Shown here piece after piece: positions 9,460 through 17,665 of a DNA stretch of 64,000 bases. The position numbers and the translations under genes were made by a program. Origin of the DNA: Alteromonas aestuariivivens (lineage in GTDB: Bacteria > Pseudomonadota > Gammaproteobacteria > Enterobacterales > Alteromonadaceae); NCBI RefSeq assembly GCF_003367475.1, contig NZ_QRHA01000004.1, positions 289,205-353,204 of the forward strand, given 5' to 3'. Position 1 is the stretch's first letter, and every line of letters begins with the position of its first letter. The notes beneath the pieces are model-generated. The model searched no databases and was not told the origin of the DNA. It saw nothing but the letters and a program-made list of their open reading frames with translations.

Positions 9460-10788
9460 ATGCTGAGCAAATCTGAAAAAGTTGCATACGGGCTGGGCGA
9501 TACCGCCAGTAATTTTATCTTTCAGACCGTAATGCTGTTTCTGACCTTTTACTACACCGACATCGTCGGGCTGGCTCCCGCTGCCGTTGGCAGCATGTTC
9601 CTGATTGTCAGAGTGTTTGATGCGGTCACCGACCCGCTGATGGGCGCACTGGCCGATCGCACCCGCACCCGTTGGGGTTCTTACCGGCCTTATCTGCTCT
9701 GGCTGGCGCTGCCTTTCGCGATTTGCAGCGTATTGGCGTTCACCTCACCAGAGCTTACTGAGCAGGGCCGCTACCTGTATGCATTTGCGACCTACGCCCT
9801 GCTTATGCTGATGTACACCGCCATAAACATACCCTACTCCGCACTGGGCGGCGTAATGAGTAACGACCCCAACGAAAGGGTGTCAATTCAGTCCTATCGC
9901 TTTGTATTTGCCATGTTTGGTGGCTTATTGGTCACCTCTTTTACACTGCCGCTGGTTGACTGGTTTGGAAACGGCAACCAGGCATTAGGCTATCAGCGCA
10001 CTATGATGGCCATGAGTCTGGTCGGCATGATACTGTTTTTGCTCTGTTTTGCCGGTACCCGCGAACGCCTCAAGCCTGCCAGCGACATCAGCCTGGGCCT
10101 GAAAGGGCAACTCAAATCTCTGTGGGACAATGACCAGTGCAGAGTTTTATGCGCAGTCGCTGTGGTTCTGCTCACCGGAATGGTACTGCGCAATACGCTG
10201 GCGATTTATTACGTTAAATATGTTCTGCAGCGCCCGGACGATGTCACCCTGTTTGTAACTACCGGCATGGTTGGCAATATTATTGGTTGCGCACTCGCCG
10301 CCCCCATAGCCCGCCGATTGTGCAAAGTCAGGGTATACACATCACTGCAAGTGATCAGCGCAGCGATCTGTTTGACCAATTATCTGCTTCCCGCCGATGC
10401 CTGGTTTGCATCACTGGCACTGCATTTCCTGTGGGGGTTGTTTCTGCAGATGGCCACTCCACTGCTGTGGGCGAAAATTGCCGATGTTGTGGATTACGGA
10501 GAAGCAAAAACCGGCGTGCGTATGGCCGGCGTCACCTATTCAACGGTGGTATTTTTCATCAAGGTCGGGCTGGCTCTGGGCGGTGCCACGGCAGGCTGGC
10601 TGTTAGCCTTTTACGGTTACGAGGCTAACACCTACAGCGCCAATGTCGCCAAAGGCATCACGCTGTCTTTCTGTGTATACCCTGCTGTCGCATCAATAAT
10701 CGTTGCCCTTCTGATGCACTGGTATAGACTAGACGGTCGCACTTTACAGACGATTCAGAAACAGTTGGCCTCGCTCAGGCAGAGCTAG
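9460..10788 (+). CDS. GPH-family sugar:cation symporter (MFS)
   Basis: A 442-residue membrane protein with about twelve hydrophobic segments. The start KVAYGLGDTASNF and the loop DAVTDPLMGALADRTRTRWG are hallmarks of the glycoside-pentoside-hexuronide symporters (MelB, XynP type), where the aspartates near the first loop help bind the coupling cation. It follows the GH1 gene by 17 bases and should import the disaccharide that GH1 cleaves. The paralogue at 16015-17544 has the same blocks. Substrate is inferred from the neighbour, not from sequence. Confidence 0.88.
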   Translation: MLSKSEKVAYGLGDTASNFIFQTVMLFLTFYYTDIVGLAPAAVGSMFLIVRVFDAVTDPLMGALADRTRTRWGSYRPYLLWLALPFAICSVLAFTSPELTEQGRYLYAFATYALLMLMYTAINIPYSALGGVMSNDPNERVSIQSYRFVFAMFGGLLVTSFTLPLVDWFGNGNQALGYQRTMMAMSLVGMILFLLCFAGTRERLKPASDISLGLKGQLKSLWDNDQCRVLCAVAVVLLTGMVLRNTLAIYYVKYVLQRPDDVTLFVTTGMVGNIIGCALAAPIARRLCKVRVYTSLQVISAAICLTNYLLPADAWFASLALHFLWGLFLQMATPLLWAKIADVVDYGEAKTGVRMAGVTYSTVVFFIKVGLALGGATAGWLLAFYGYEANTYSANVAKGITLSFCVYPAVASIIVALLMHWYRLDGRTLQTIQKQLASLRQS

Positions 10789-10844
10789 GGCCATTGCACC
10801 GGATGTTTGAAAAAGCCACCGATGTGCAAAAGGAAAACAGCAAT

Positions 10845-11843
10845 ATGGTCACAATCAAGCAAGTCAGTGAGCGGGCAGGGGTCTCTTCCGCAACCGTATC
10901 GCGGGTCATCAATAATGCTGACAGCGTCAAAGAAAACACCCGAAAACTTGTAATGGATGCCATGGCCGACCTCGGCTATCGGCACAATGTACTGGCCGCA
11001 TCCCTGGCATCCAACAAAACCAACACCGTGGGGTACGTGGTTCCTGAGTTGCATGGCTCTTTTTTCGGCAGCATGATGGCTGGCTCCGAACAGGTATTGC
11101 GTAAAGCGAACAAACACATGTTCGTTGCCACCGGTCACTCAGACGAATCGACTGAAAAGAAGGAAATTGAAGCGCTGCTGAGCAGACGCTGCGACGCGCT
11201 TATCCTGCACGTAGAAGCGGTAAGCGACGACTACCTGATTAACCTTGCCAGACAGGATGTCCCCCTGGTAGTAGTAAACCGTTATATTGAGGAAATCGGT
11301 GAACATTGCATCAGCCTCGATAATATTCGTGGCGGTTATCTGGCTACCCGCCACCTGATTGAACTCGGCCATACCTCCATCGCATACGTGGCAGGAGCCA
11401 TGTTCAAAGCGGACAGTGTCAACCGGCTGGAAGGGCATAAACAGGCACTTGCTGAAGCTGGACTACAGTACAACGAATCGCTGACCGTTGAAGGTAACTT
11501 CCAGGCCAAATCGGGTGAAGATGCCATCCGGGAACTGGCCCGTCGCGACTGCTACTATACTGCGGTTGCCTGCGCCAACGATGAGATGGCCTGCGGTGCC
11601 ATCAATGCACTCGCTACCATGGGCAGAAGCGTTCCCAGAGACGTCTCGGTAATTGGTTACGATAATATTGATTTTGCCAGCTATCTGACTCCAGGGCTAA
11701 CCACCATTAATTACCCGGTACGCGACATTGGCACCATGGCGGCCCGATGGATCCTAAACCACGCTTACGGCGATCACAAAATGACCATGTCCCATGTGCT
11801 GGAGCCACATCTGGTGGTTAGAGGAACCACCAAACGCAACTGA
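10845..11843 (+). CDS. LacI-family transcriptional regulator of the first sugar cassette
   Basis: A 332-residue repressor with an N-terminal helix-turn-helix (VTIKQVSERAGVSSATVSRV) and hinge, then a periplasmic-binding-protein-like sugar-sensing domain. The frame opens earlier at a TTG at 10794, but LacI proteins begin just before the HTH and the ATG at 10845 has an AAAAGGA stretch upstream, so I start there. It is the third gene of the cassette and probably controls it through the AAGCGCTT operator at 7998. It resembles the regulator at 14949-15953 in the effector domain (ANKHMFVATGH, CDALILHVEAVSDD). The inducer is unknown. Confidence 0.88.
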   Translation: MVTIKQVSERAGVSSATVSRVINNADSVKENTRKLVMDAMADLGYRHNVLAASLASNKTNTVGYVVPELHGSFFGSMMAGSEQVLRKANKHMFVATGHSDESTEKKEIEALLSRRCDALILHVEAVSDDYLINLARQDVPLVVVNRYIEEIGEHCISLDNIRGGYLATRHLIELGHTSIAYVAGAMFKADSVNRLEGHKQALAEAGLQYNESLTVEGNFQAKSGEDAIRELARRDCYYTAVACANDEMACGAINALATMGRSVPRDVSVIGYDNIDFASYLTPGLTTINYPVRDIGTMAARWILNHAYGDHKMTMSHVLEPHLVVRGTTKRN

Positions 11844-11892
11844 ATGGGTTGCTGTGGTTACAGGGAGCGACAACCCACCGACAAAATCAGCA

Positions 11893-13224
11893 CTAGCGTT
11901 GTGTAAGCCCGCTGTGCAATGCCTGGCGATACGCGGCTAAAGCCGGGATAAGACTGCATAGCCAGGTCGCCGCCATAACAATGGTGACAACACTCAGCAC
12001 CGGTGTCTGGAACAATGATGCGGTAACAAACAGGCCATATTCCTGGCTTAGAAAGTCTTCACCCAATTTCATCATCAGGGTTACAACCAGCATGGCAAGC
12101 ATGCAGCCCAATGCACTCACCAGTAACGCCTCCGCCTGAATAAGCCACAAAATCACTCCCGGGCCAGCACCTATGGTTCTGAGAATCGCAATCTCCTGGC
12201 GTCGCTCCCGCATGGAAGCCAGTAGCATGGTCACCAGCCCCAACAACGATGCAACCAATATCAACCCGGATATCACCAACAGAAGTCGCTCGAAATTCCC
12301 CATCAGTTGCCACAGCTCCGCCAAGGCCACACCGGGCAAAATCGCCAGCAAGGCTTCCGGCTGGTACTGGTTTATCTGGTGCTGCAGTTGGAGTGCAGCG
12401 ACACGGTTGTTCAAACCCAACATTACGGCTGTAACCTGCTTGGGCGAAGCTTCCGGCTCCCATTCTATACCTGTGGCTTCTGCTTCAGCATGGGCCCGGT
12501 CGCCGTCATCGTCGTGATGTTCGTGATCATGTTCCGCTGCAGTTTTGGCTTGGCTATCTGAAGGCTTACGCATACTTAAACTGGGTACTGGGGCATCGTG
12601 GGCCTGTTCCAGCCCCTGCAGAGTGACGTAAATTGCCTGATCGACCGGAGTACCGGTCTTGGCTAGTATGCCGCTTACCACAAACGGATGGCTGCGGTGC
12701 TGATGAAAGCTTACTGAAGCCAACCCATGCGAAAGAAACAAGGTATCTCCCAGGGTATAACCCAGTCGCTGAGCGGCATCTGCCCCAAGAACAGCAGCAA
12801 ACGGCTGATCAAATCCCTGCCCCTTGTGCCATTCCAGCGACTGCCGGTTGCCGTACTGGAAATAACGAAAATAGTCGTTGGTGGTGCCAACCACCCGAAT
12901 ACCCTCGTGGGTATCACCCAGAGACAGAGGTATTGCCCATTTTACGTTCGGGTTTTGCAGCAGTACTTCAACACTTTGCCAGCTTATTCCGCCTGCAGGG
13001 TTTCCTAACCGAAACACTGTGGAAAGCAACAGATTTAACTGCCCGGTCGGCGCACCTGCAATCAAATCAACTCCGGAGACTGTGCGGGTAAAGCTGTCTT
13101 TCACCTGGTTGCGAATCAACTCAACAGACAACAGCATGCTGACACTGATAATAATCGAGAGCAGTGTCAACGCTACTGACCCCCGGCGATTGATGAGGCT
13201 GGAAATTGCTATGTGTCCAATCAC
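11893..13224 (-). CDS. ABC transporter permease (FtsX/MacB type) with His/Asp-rich loop
   Basis: A 443-residue permease with one N-terminal membrane segment near residues 15-38, a large periplasmic domain, and three C-terminal segments with the conserved SMRERRQEIAILRTIGA block of the FtsX-like family. Near residue 230 it carries a loop rich in histidine and aspartate (AEHDHEHHDDDGDRAHAEAE), which suggests metal binding, perhaps zinc. It starts at a GTG that overlaps the stop of the ATP-binding gene by four bases, so the two are translated together. Such pairs usually extract or export substrates rather than import them. I recall zinc-regulated gene sets in vibrios with similar permeases, but no partner periplasmic protein is seen here. 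Confidence 0.8.
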   Translation of the reverse strand: MIGHIAISSLINRRGSVALTLLSIIISVSMLLSVELIRNQVKDSFTRTVSGVDLIAGAPTGQLNLLLSTVFRLGNPAGGISWQSVEVLLQNPNVKWAIPLSLGDTHEGIRVVGTTNDYFRYFQYGNRQSLEWHKGQGFDQPFAAVLGADAAQRLGYTLGDTLFLSHGLASVSFHQHRSHPFVVSGILAKTGTPVDQAIYVTLQGLEQAHDAPVPSLSMRKPSDSQAKTAAEHDHEHHDDDGDRAHAEAEATGIEWEPEASPKQVTAVMLGLNNRVAALQLQHQINQYQPEALLAILPGVALAELWQLMGNFERLLLVISGLILVASLLGLVTMLLASMRERRQEIAILRTIGAGPGVILWLIQAEALLVSALGCMLAMLVVTLMMKLGEDFLSQEYGLFVTASLFQTPVLSVVTIVMAATWLCSLIPALAAYRQALHSGLTQR

Positions 13225-13961
13225 ATTAATCCCTCGGAAGCACGGTTGATGGACTGTATGGATGACCTGTGGGAGAAGTACTCCGCCAGTGCAATGTCAT
13301 GACTGACAAATACCAGAGTGCAGTCACGTGCAGAACTGAGCAACAGCTGCATAAAGGTATCTTTGGCGGCCGCATCCAGAGCCGACGTAGGTTCATCAAC
13401 AATCAGAATTTCCGGGCGGTTGATCATCGCCCGGGCAATGGCAACCCGCTGTTGTTGCCCTACGCTCAGTGTATCCGCCCGTTGATTCTGTAATTTGGAA
13501 GGCAAGCGCAGCTGCTCAAACAATTCCAAAATGTGGGGTTTTACCGAACTATCGAGCTTACCGGCAAAATGCGCCGCCGCTTCTATATTTTTGCTTACCG
13601 AAAGATACGGGATTAAATTGAACTGCTGAAACACTACTCCGATGTGCCGTGCGCGTATTCTGTCTCTGCGTGCAGACGACAGAGAGGAAAACTCCTGACC
13701 AAGAATGCGGATAGTACCTGATGAAGGTTGCAGAGTTCCTGCAATCAGGTTTAGCAATGTGCTTTTTCCTGTTCCGGAAGGCCCGTCAATAAAAAGCTGC
13801 TGCCCCTTCGCCACACGCCAGCAGGGCACATCAACCACCGTTGATGAATCTGCCGGATACTGAAATGATACATCACTCAATTCAATTGCAGAGTGAGGTA
13901 ATTCATGACCTTCAGCTTTTTGGGTTATCGGGCTGGTGTATTCAGAAACGGAGTCGGGCAT
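13221..13961 (-). CDS. ABC transporter ATP-binding protein (LolD/MacB type)
   Basis: A 246-residue ATPase with Walker A GPSGTGKST near residue 59, the signature LSVGQQQRVAIARA near residue 165, and Walker B ILIVDEPTSALD. The family serves FtsX-like permeases, and the permease gene overlaps its stop codon. The first 25 or so residues precede the usual family start (IELSDVSFQYPA), so translation may begin a little further in. A perfect 14-bp palindrome lies 35 bases upstream and may be the operator of this pair. Confidence 0.85.
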   Translation of the reverse strand: MPDSVSEYTSPITQKAEGHELPHSAIELSDVSFQYPADSSTVVDVPCWRVAKGQQLFIDGPSGTGKSTLLNLIAGTLQPSSGTIRILGQEFSSLSSARRDRIRARHIGVVFQQFNLIPYLSVSKNIEAAAHFAGKLDSSVKPHILELFEQLRLPSKLQNQRADTLSVGQQQRVAIARAMINRPEILIVDEPTSALDAAAKDTFMQLLLSSARDCTLVFVSHDIALAEYFSHRSSIQSINRASEGLM

Positions 13962-13995
13962 CTATGGTTTGGTCTTGCTCTGCAAACTTATTGTG

Positions 13996-14009
13996 ACTGT
14001 TATAACAGT
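13996..14009 (-). promoter_or_regulatory. Perfect palindrome before the ABC pair (candidate operator)
   Basis: ACTGTTATAACAGT is a perfect 14-bp palindrome in the short gap between yebG and the ABC ATPase gene. It contains TGTTATAACA, which recalls part of zinc-regulator (Zur) boxes, but the half-site spacing is wrong for a standard Zur site. The regulator is unknown. Confidence 0.4.
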
Positions 14010-14083
14010 TCCCAAACGGTTCTTTCAATGCTGCCCGACCACATTGACAGCCTGTTGAACGGTTTACCCCACCTGCCCGGTGG

Positions 14084-14371
14084 TTATCCGTTTGCCTGCA
14101 GCCGCACAACTTCAGCGGCGTCTTCTTCCAGTACGCTATCCAGTGCAGCTCCTTTCAACAACTTCTGAATCACATCCTTGTTCTTCGCCAGCAATATGGA
14201 AAGTTCTTCCGCTTGGTCAGCCTCGAGCTTAATACCCTTGGCCTGAATGTAACCAGCAAGGTTGTCCGCCGCCTCCAGCATTTTGTCGTATTGATCAGCC
14301 GCTTTCTTATCTGTGGTCACTAATTTTTCCACCCCATTATGCGTTACAACGTACTGTGTAATAATTGCCAT
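14084..14371 (-). CDS. yebG: YebG family SOS-response protein
   Basis: A 95-residue protein matching YebG, a small DNA-damage-inducible protein of unknown molecular function. The match includes the start pattern QYVVTHNGVEKLV, KKAADQYDKMLEAADNL, and LAKNKDVIQKLL. A perfect LexA box lies 48 bases upstream of the start codon, which agrees with SOS control in Escherichia coli. It is a single-gene unit on the minus strand. Confidence 0.85.
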   Translation of the reverse strand: MAIITQYVVTHNGVEKLVTTDKKAADQYDKMLEAADNLAGYIQAKGIKLEADQAEELSILLAKNKDVIQKLLKGAALDSVLEEDAAEVVRLQANG

Positions 14372-14418
14372 ATTTGTGCTCTTATCTGGTGAATGTGGTT
14401 ATAACGTAGCAAAGAATA

Positions 14419-14434
14419 CTGTATAAATAAACAG
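14419..14434 (-). promoter_or_regulatory. LexA (SOS) box of yebG
   Basis: The sequence is CTGT, eight bases (ATAAATAA), then ACAG, which fits the gammaproteobacterial LexA consensus CTGT-N8-ACAG exactly. It sits where a promoter for yebG is expected, and 67 bases before the start of the divergent DUF3859 gene, which it could also affect. Confidence 0.8.
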
Positions 14435-14500
14435 GTATTTTTAACTTTGGTGAAATAGCCGCATTTCCGGTTGCTACTGCCAGGCAGAAAAGGGGGGAAG

Positions 14501-14944
14501 ATGGCAAAACATAAACCCATCGTCGAGTTGGTCAGCTATGGTATCTATACAAAATGGGATGCAGACAACAAGTCCCTGCCCAAAATCCGGGAGTTTACTA
14601 CCCAAATACCGGCTCAGCTGGACATTGAATTCGGGTTTGTGGTCAACATCAAGCGGGCCAAAAATGCACGTATGCGCTACTGCATTTATCACCCCGGCAT
14701 CCCCGATGAGTCAGGCCAGCCCATGGCGCCGTTCGACGGGCTCGAGTACGTACGCAGCAACGACTGGGATTTCTATCTGGGTGATACCCTGTGGGAGCCA
14801 CTGAACAATAAACTTGGCAACTGGCGAATGACCCTGGAACTTGACGGTAACGTCGTTGCCGACAAAACGTTCTGCGTTGAAGCTGAGCTACCTTACGAAG
14901 GCGCCCAGTTTTGGGCCCGCAGAAAATTCAGGGCCCCGTTTTAG
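14501..14944 (+). CDS. DUF3859 domain protein
   Basis: A 147-residue protein that I recognise as DUF3859-like from blocks such as ELVSYGIYTKWDADNKSLPK, TTQIPAQLDIEFGFVVNIK, YCIYHPGIPDE and FYLGDTLWEP followed by WRMTLELDG. The pattern suggests a small beta-sandwich. The frame opens at 14471, but the ATG at 14501 has a purine-rich GGGGGGAAG just before it. No signal peptide is seen. Function is unknown. It converges on the LacI gene with only four bases between stop codons. Confidence 0.65.
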   Translation: MAKHKPIVELVSYGIYTKWDADNKSLPKIREFTTQIPAQLDIEFGFVVNIKRAKNARMRYCIYHPGIPDESGQPMAPFDGLEYVRSNDWDFYLGDTLWEPLNNKLGNWRMTLELDGNVVADKTFCVEAELPYEGAQFWARRKFRAPF

Positions 14945-14948
14945 GCCA

Positions 14949-15953
14949 CTATTTCTGTACCCATGGGATCGCGGAATCCCGTTCGACCAGTTCGGGAATA
15001 AAGGTGTTCTGCACCACAACCTTTTGCCGATAGACCCGCTGCAATACCGCGCTGGCTGCCATCTCCCCCATCTGATAAATGGGGTTTTTGATGGTAGTCA
15101 GCTTGGGAAACAGGTGATGGGCAAACAGCACGTTGTCAAAGCCTATGATGGAAAGATCCTCAGGCAGAGAAAGCCCCGCCTCCCGGGCCGCACTGATGGC
15201 ACCGGACGCCATCCAGTCATTGGCACAAACCAGCGCCGTAAAATTCGCGGTTTTCCTGCTTAACCACTTAAATCCGTTGACTCCCTCTACCTCGGTGTAA
15301 TCCCCCTCATACACCAGCGAGGCCTTAAACGGCAACCCCACTTCCTTGAGTGCCCGCTTATGGCCTTCCAACCGCTTAACCGCATCCTGCTTGTTTCCCG
15401 GGCCGGCAATACAGGCAATTTGTGTGTGACCGAGATCAATCAGATGCCGGGTAGCAAGGTAGCCGCCCATCTCGTTGTCCAGTGTAATGCAGTGGCTTTC
15501 CAGCCCTTCCACAACCCGGTTAACCAGTGCGATGGGTATACGATCCTGGTTTATCTGCCTCAGTTGATCATCACTCAGTGCTTCTACGTGCATGATCAGT
15601 GCATCACAGTTTCGACTGATCAAAAACTCCAGGCCGTCCAGTTCCTGCTCCGGGTTGTTATGGCCAACCGTAATGATCACGTGCTTGTTGGCCGCGCGAA
15701 GTGTGGCCTCGACGGCCTGCATCATCTCACCAAAAAACGGAGTATCCAGCTCCGAAATCAGTAACCCCACACTGTCTGAACGGCTCGAAGCCAGAGAGCG
15801 AGCCACCGAGTTTGGCCGGTAGTTCAACTTGCGCATGGCCTGTTCAACTTTCTCCCGCAGTTCCGGATTCACTGTTTTTCGGCCATTGATGACACGGGAT
15901 ACCGTGGAAAGTGAAACACCCGCCAGTTCTGCAACCTGATAAATGGTAGCCAT
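14949..15953 (-). CDS. LacI-family transcriptional regulator of the second sugar cassette
   Basis: A 334-residue LacI/GalR-type repressor with an N-terminal HTH (ATIYQVAELAGVSLSTVSRV) and a sugar-binding effector domain. I start at the ATG at 15953, which has GAAGAGG six bases upstream; a GTG six codons earlier is weaker. It is the last gene of the minus-strand GH1, symporter, LacI operon and probably binds the palindrome at 19112. It is a clear paralogue of the regulator at 10845-11843, so crosstalk between the two cassettes is likely. Confidence 0.88.
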   Translation of the reverse strand: MATIYQVAELAGVSLSTVSRVINGRKTVNPELREKVEQAMRKLNYRPNSVARSLASSRSDSVGLLISELDTPFFGEMMQAVEATLRAANKHVIITVGHNNPEQELDGLEFLISRNCDALIMHVEALSDDQLRQINQDRIPIALVNRVVEGLESHCITLDNEMGGYLATRHLIDLGHTQIACIAGPGNKQDAVKRLEGHKRALKEVGLPFKASLVYEGDYTEVEGVNGFKWLSRKTANFTALVCANDWMASGAISAAREAGLSLPEDLSIIGFDNVLFAHHLFPKLTTIKNPIYQMGEMAASAVLQRVYRQKVVVQNTFIPELVERDSAIPWVQK

Positions 15954-16014
15954 AAATAACCTCTTCGTCACTGAACCGCCGGGCTGGGACGTCCAGTCTG
16001 CATATATCCTGTGT

Positions 16015-17544
16015 TTACAACGCCACGTTTTGACGTCGACGTGTAATTAATTCTTCGGTCATACGAATTTGTTGCTGCTCCGATATTGGGTACAACATCA
16101 TCAGTCCGGCCCCCAAAAAGCCAAATATTGCCGGAATAAAACTCATCAGCAGTATCATTCCCGGCTTAGCCTGAGCCACCGAAGCCGGGTCCAGACCGTT
16201 GTACCCATAGTAAGCCAGCACCATAAGCACCAAAGCCCCTGCAAAACCGCTGCCTGCCTTCTGCACAAATGTTCCCGCAGAATAAACCAGGCCGGTAGCC
16301 CGCCGGCCGTTTTTCCATTCGGAATAGTCCGCCGCGTCCCCCAGCATGGAAAAGAACAAAGTTGGCATCATGGCAGCGAACCACTCTGCTGCGCAGCCAA
16401 GTACAAACACAGCAGCAAGATTATCGGCTGGCACCCAGTAAAATCCGCAGGTTAGCACACTCGACATAACCAGCGACAACACAAACAGACCGCGACGGCC
16501 AAACCGATCGGCCAAATACCGGGTACAGAGTGCGCCAAACACCGACACTACCAGCAAAGCAATAAAATATTCACCGGCGAGCACGGCATCGCCAACCAGG
16601 TATTTAAAGTAGTAAGCGACAACACCGTATTTTATGCCGTTGAACATCATGGTCAGAAACCCCATTGCCAGCAGGATCAACCAGGGCTTGTTGGTAATGA
16701 GATCAACCACATCCTGCTTGGTTTTTGAAAGTTCACTGCTGGGAGTATGGAGCCACTTTCGTACATAGCCGTAACCCATCAGGCATATAAGCCCCAATAT
16801 CAAAGCGGTATAAACATTGCGATAATAAATGAAAGCCGAAATTGCGGTTAACGGCAGCAGTATGTAGGGTAACTGGCGCAGTAAATCCCGCAGCGCATGG
16901 CCCCGGCTATTTTGGGCTACCGGCACAATGCGCTCTTTGGTACTGAACACCGTAATAAGCATAAAAACCATCAGTAGTGCAGCGAACAGCATCATACTGT
17001 TCTGATACCCTTTGGCCGAATCACCCTGGCCGAAGTAAGCCACCAGTGAAGGTAAAAAACCCATTACCAGTAATCCGCCCAAAAAAGCACCTGCAAACCG
17101 GAATCCGGACAGACTGGTGCGCTCCCGGTCATTCTCCGTCATCACTCCCATAAGGGCAGAGTAAGGCACATTGTTTGCCGTGTAGGCCAGAATCAAACCT
17201 ATGTAAGTCACGTAAGCGTACACAAGGTTACCGGTTGGCCCTAGCCTGGGGGTAGAAAAACACAACACCATAAACAGCGCGAGAAATGGGGTGGAAAACA
17301 GGATCCAGGGCCTGAACCTGCCCCAGCGAGTAGTGGTTCGATCGGCGATCATGCCCATGATGATGTCTGTCACACCATCCGAAAGACGAACAATCAGAAA
17401 CAGTAACGCCGTCGCCGAAGCCGCAAGGCCCACCGTGTCCGTGTAGAAAACTGCAAGATAGGCCAGGGCACCACGCCAAACCAGGTTGGCCGCAGCATCT
17501 CCCATGGCGTACCCCAGCTTCTCGCGTATCGGTAATGTATTCAC
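16015..17544 (-). CDS. GPH-family sugar:cation symporter (MFS), second copy
   Basis: A 509-residue membrane protein with the GPH signatures REKLGYAMGDAAANL at the start and DGVTDIIMGMIADRTTTRWG in the first loop. It is longer than the first copy because of an extra hydrophilic and membrane stretch in the middle (about residues 225-290). The frame is open to 17706 inside the GH1 gene, but the GTG at 17544 has an AAGGAAG site at good spacing and sits just before the family start, so I prefer it. That leaves 121 bases after GH1. It should import the substrate of the adjacent glucosidase. Confidence 0.85.
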   Translation of the reverse strand: MNTLPIREKLGYAMGDAAANLVWRGALAYLAVFYTDTVGLAASATALLFLIVRLSDGVTDIIMGMIADRTTTRWGRFRPWILFSTPFLALFMVLCFSTPRLGPTGNLVYAYVTYIGLILAYTANNVPYSALMGVMTENDRERTSLSGFRFAGAFLGGLLVMGFLPSLVAYFGQGDSAKGYQNSMMLFAALLMVFMLITVFSTKERIVPVAQNSRGHALRDLLRQLPYILLPLTAISAFIYYRNVYTALILGLICLMGYGYVRKWLHTPSSELSKTKQDVVDLITNKPWLILLAMGFLTMMFNGIKYGVVAYYFKYLVGDAVLAGEYFIALLVVSVFGALCTRYLADRFGRRGLFVLSLVMSSVLTCGFYWVPADNLAAVFVLGCAAEWFAAMMPTLFFSMLGDAADYSEWKNGRRATGLVYSAGTFVQKAGSGFAGALVLMVLAYYGYNGLDPASVAQAKPGMILLMSFIPAIFGFLGAGLMMLYPISEQQQIRMTEELITRRRQNVAL

Positions 17545-17665
17545 TGCAGTGGCTTCCTTTTCAAACTCTACCGGGTACGCGACGTCCATCGTGCGATAGC
17601 AGAGCTGGCCAGTGTCAGGCAGCCAACTCCGGGCGGTTTGGATGAAACCACCGGATACACGTAAA

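Noticed and set aside
11845..11877. Hairpin TGGGTTG/CAACCCA as terminator after the first LacI gene
   Set aside because: The stem is interrupted by a large asymmetric bulge and no T-run follows.
13996..14009. A Zur (zinc uptake regulator) box
   Set aside because: The TGTTATAACA core is suggestive, but the two half-sites overlap instead of being separated as in known Zur boxes, so it is listed only as a palindrome.
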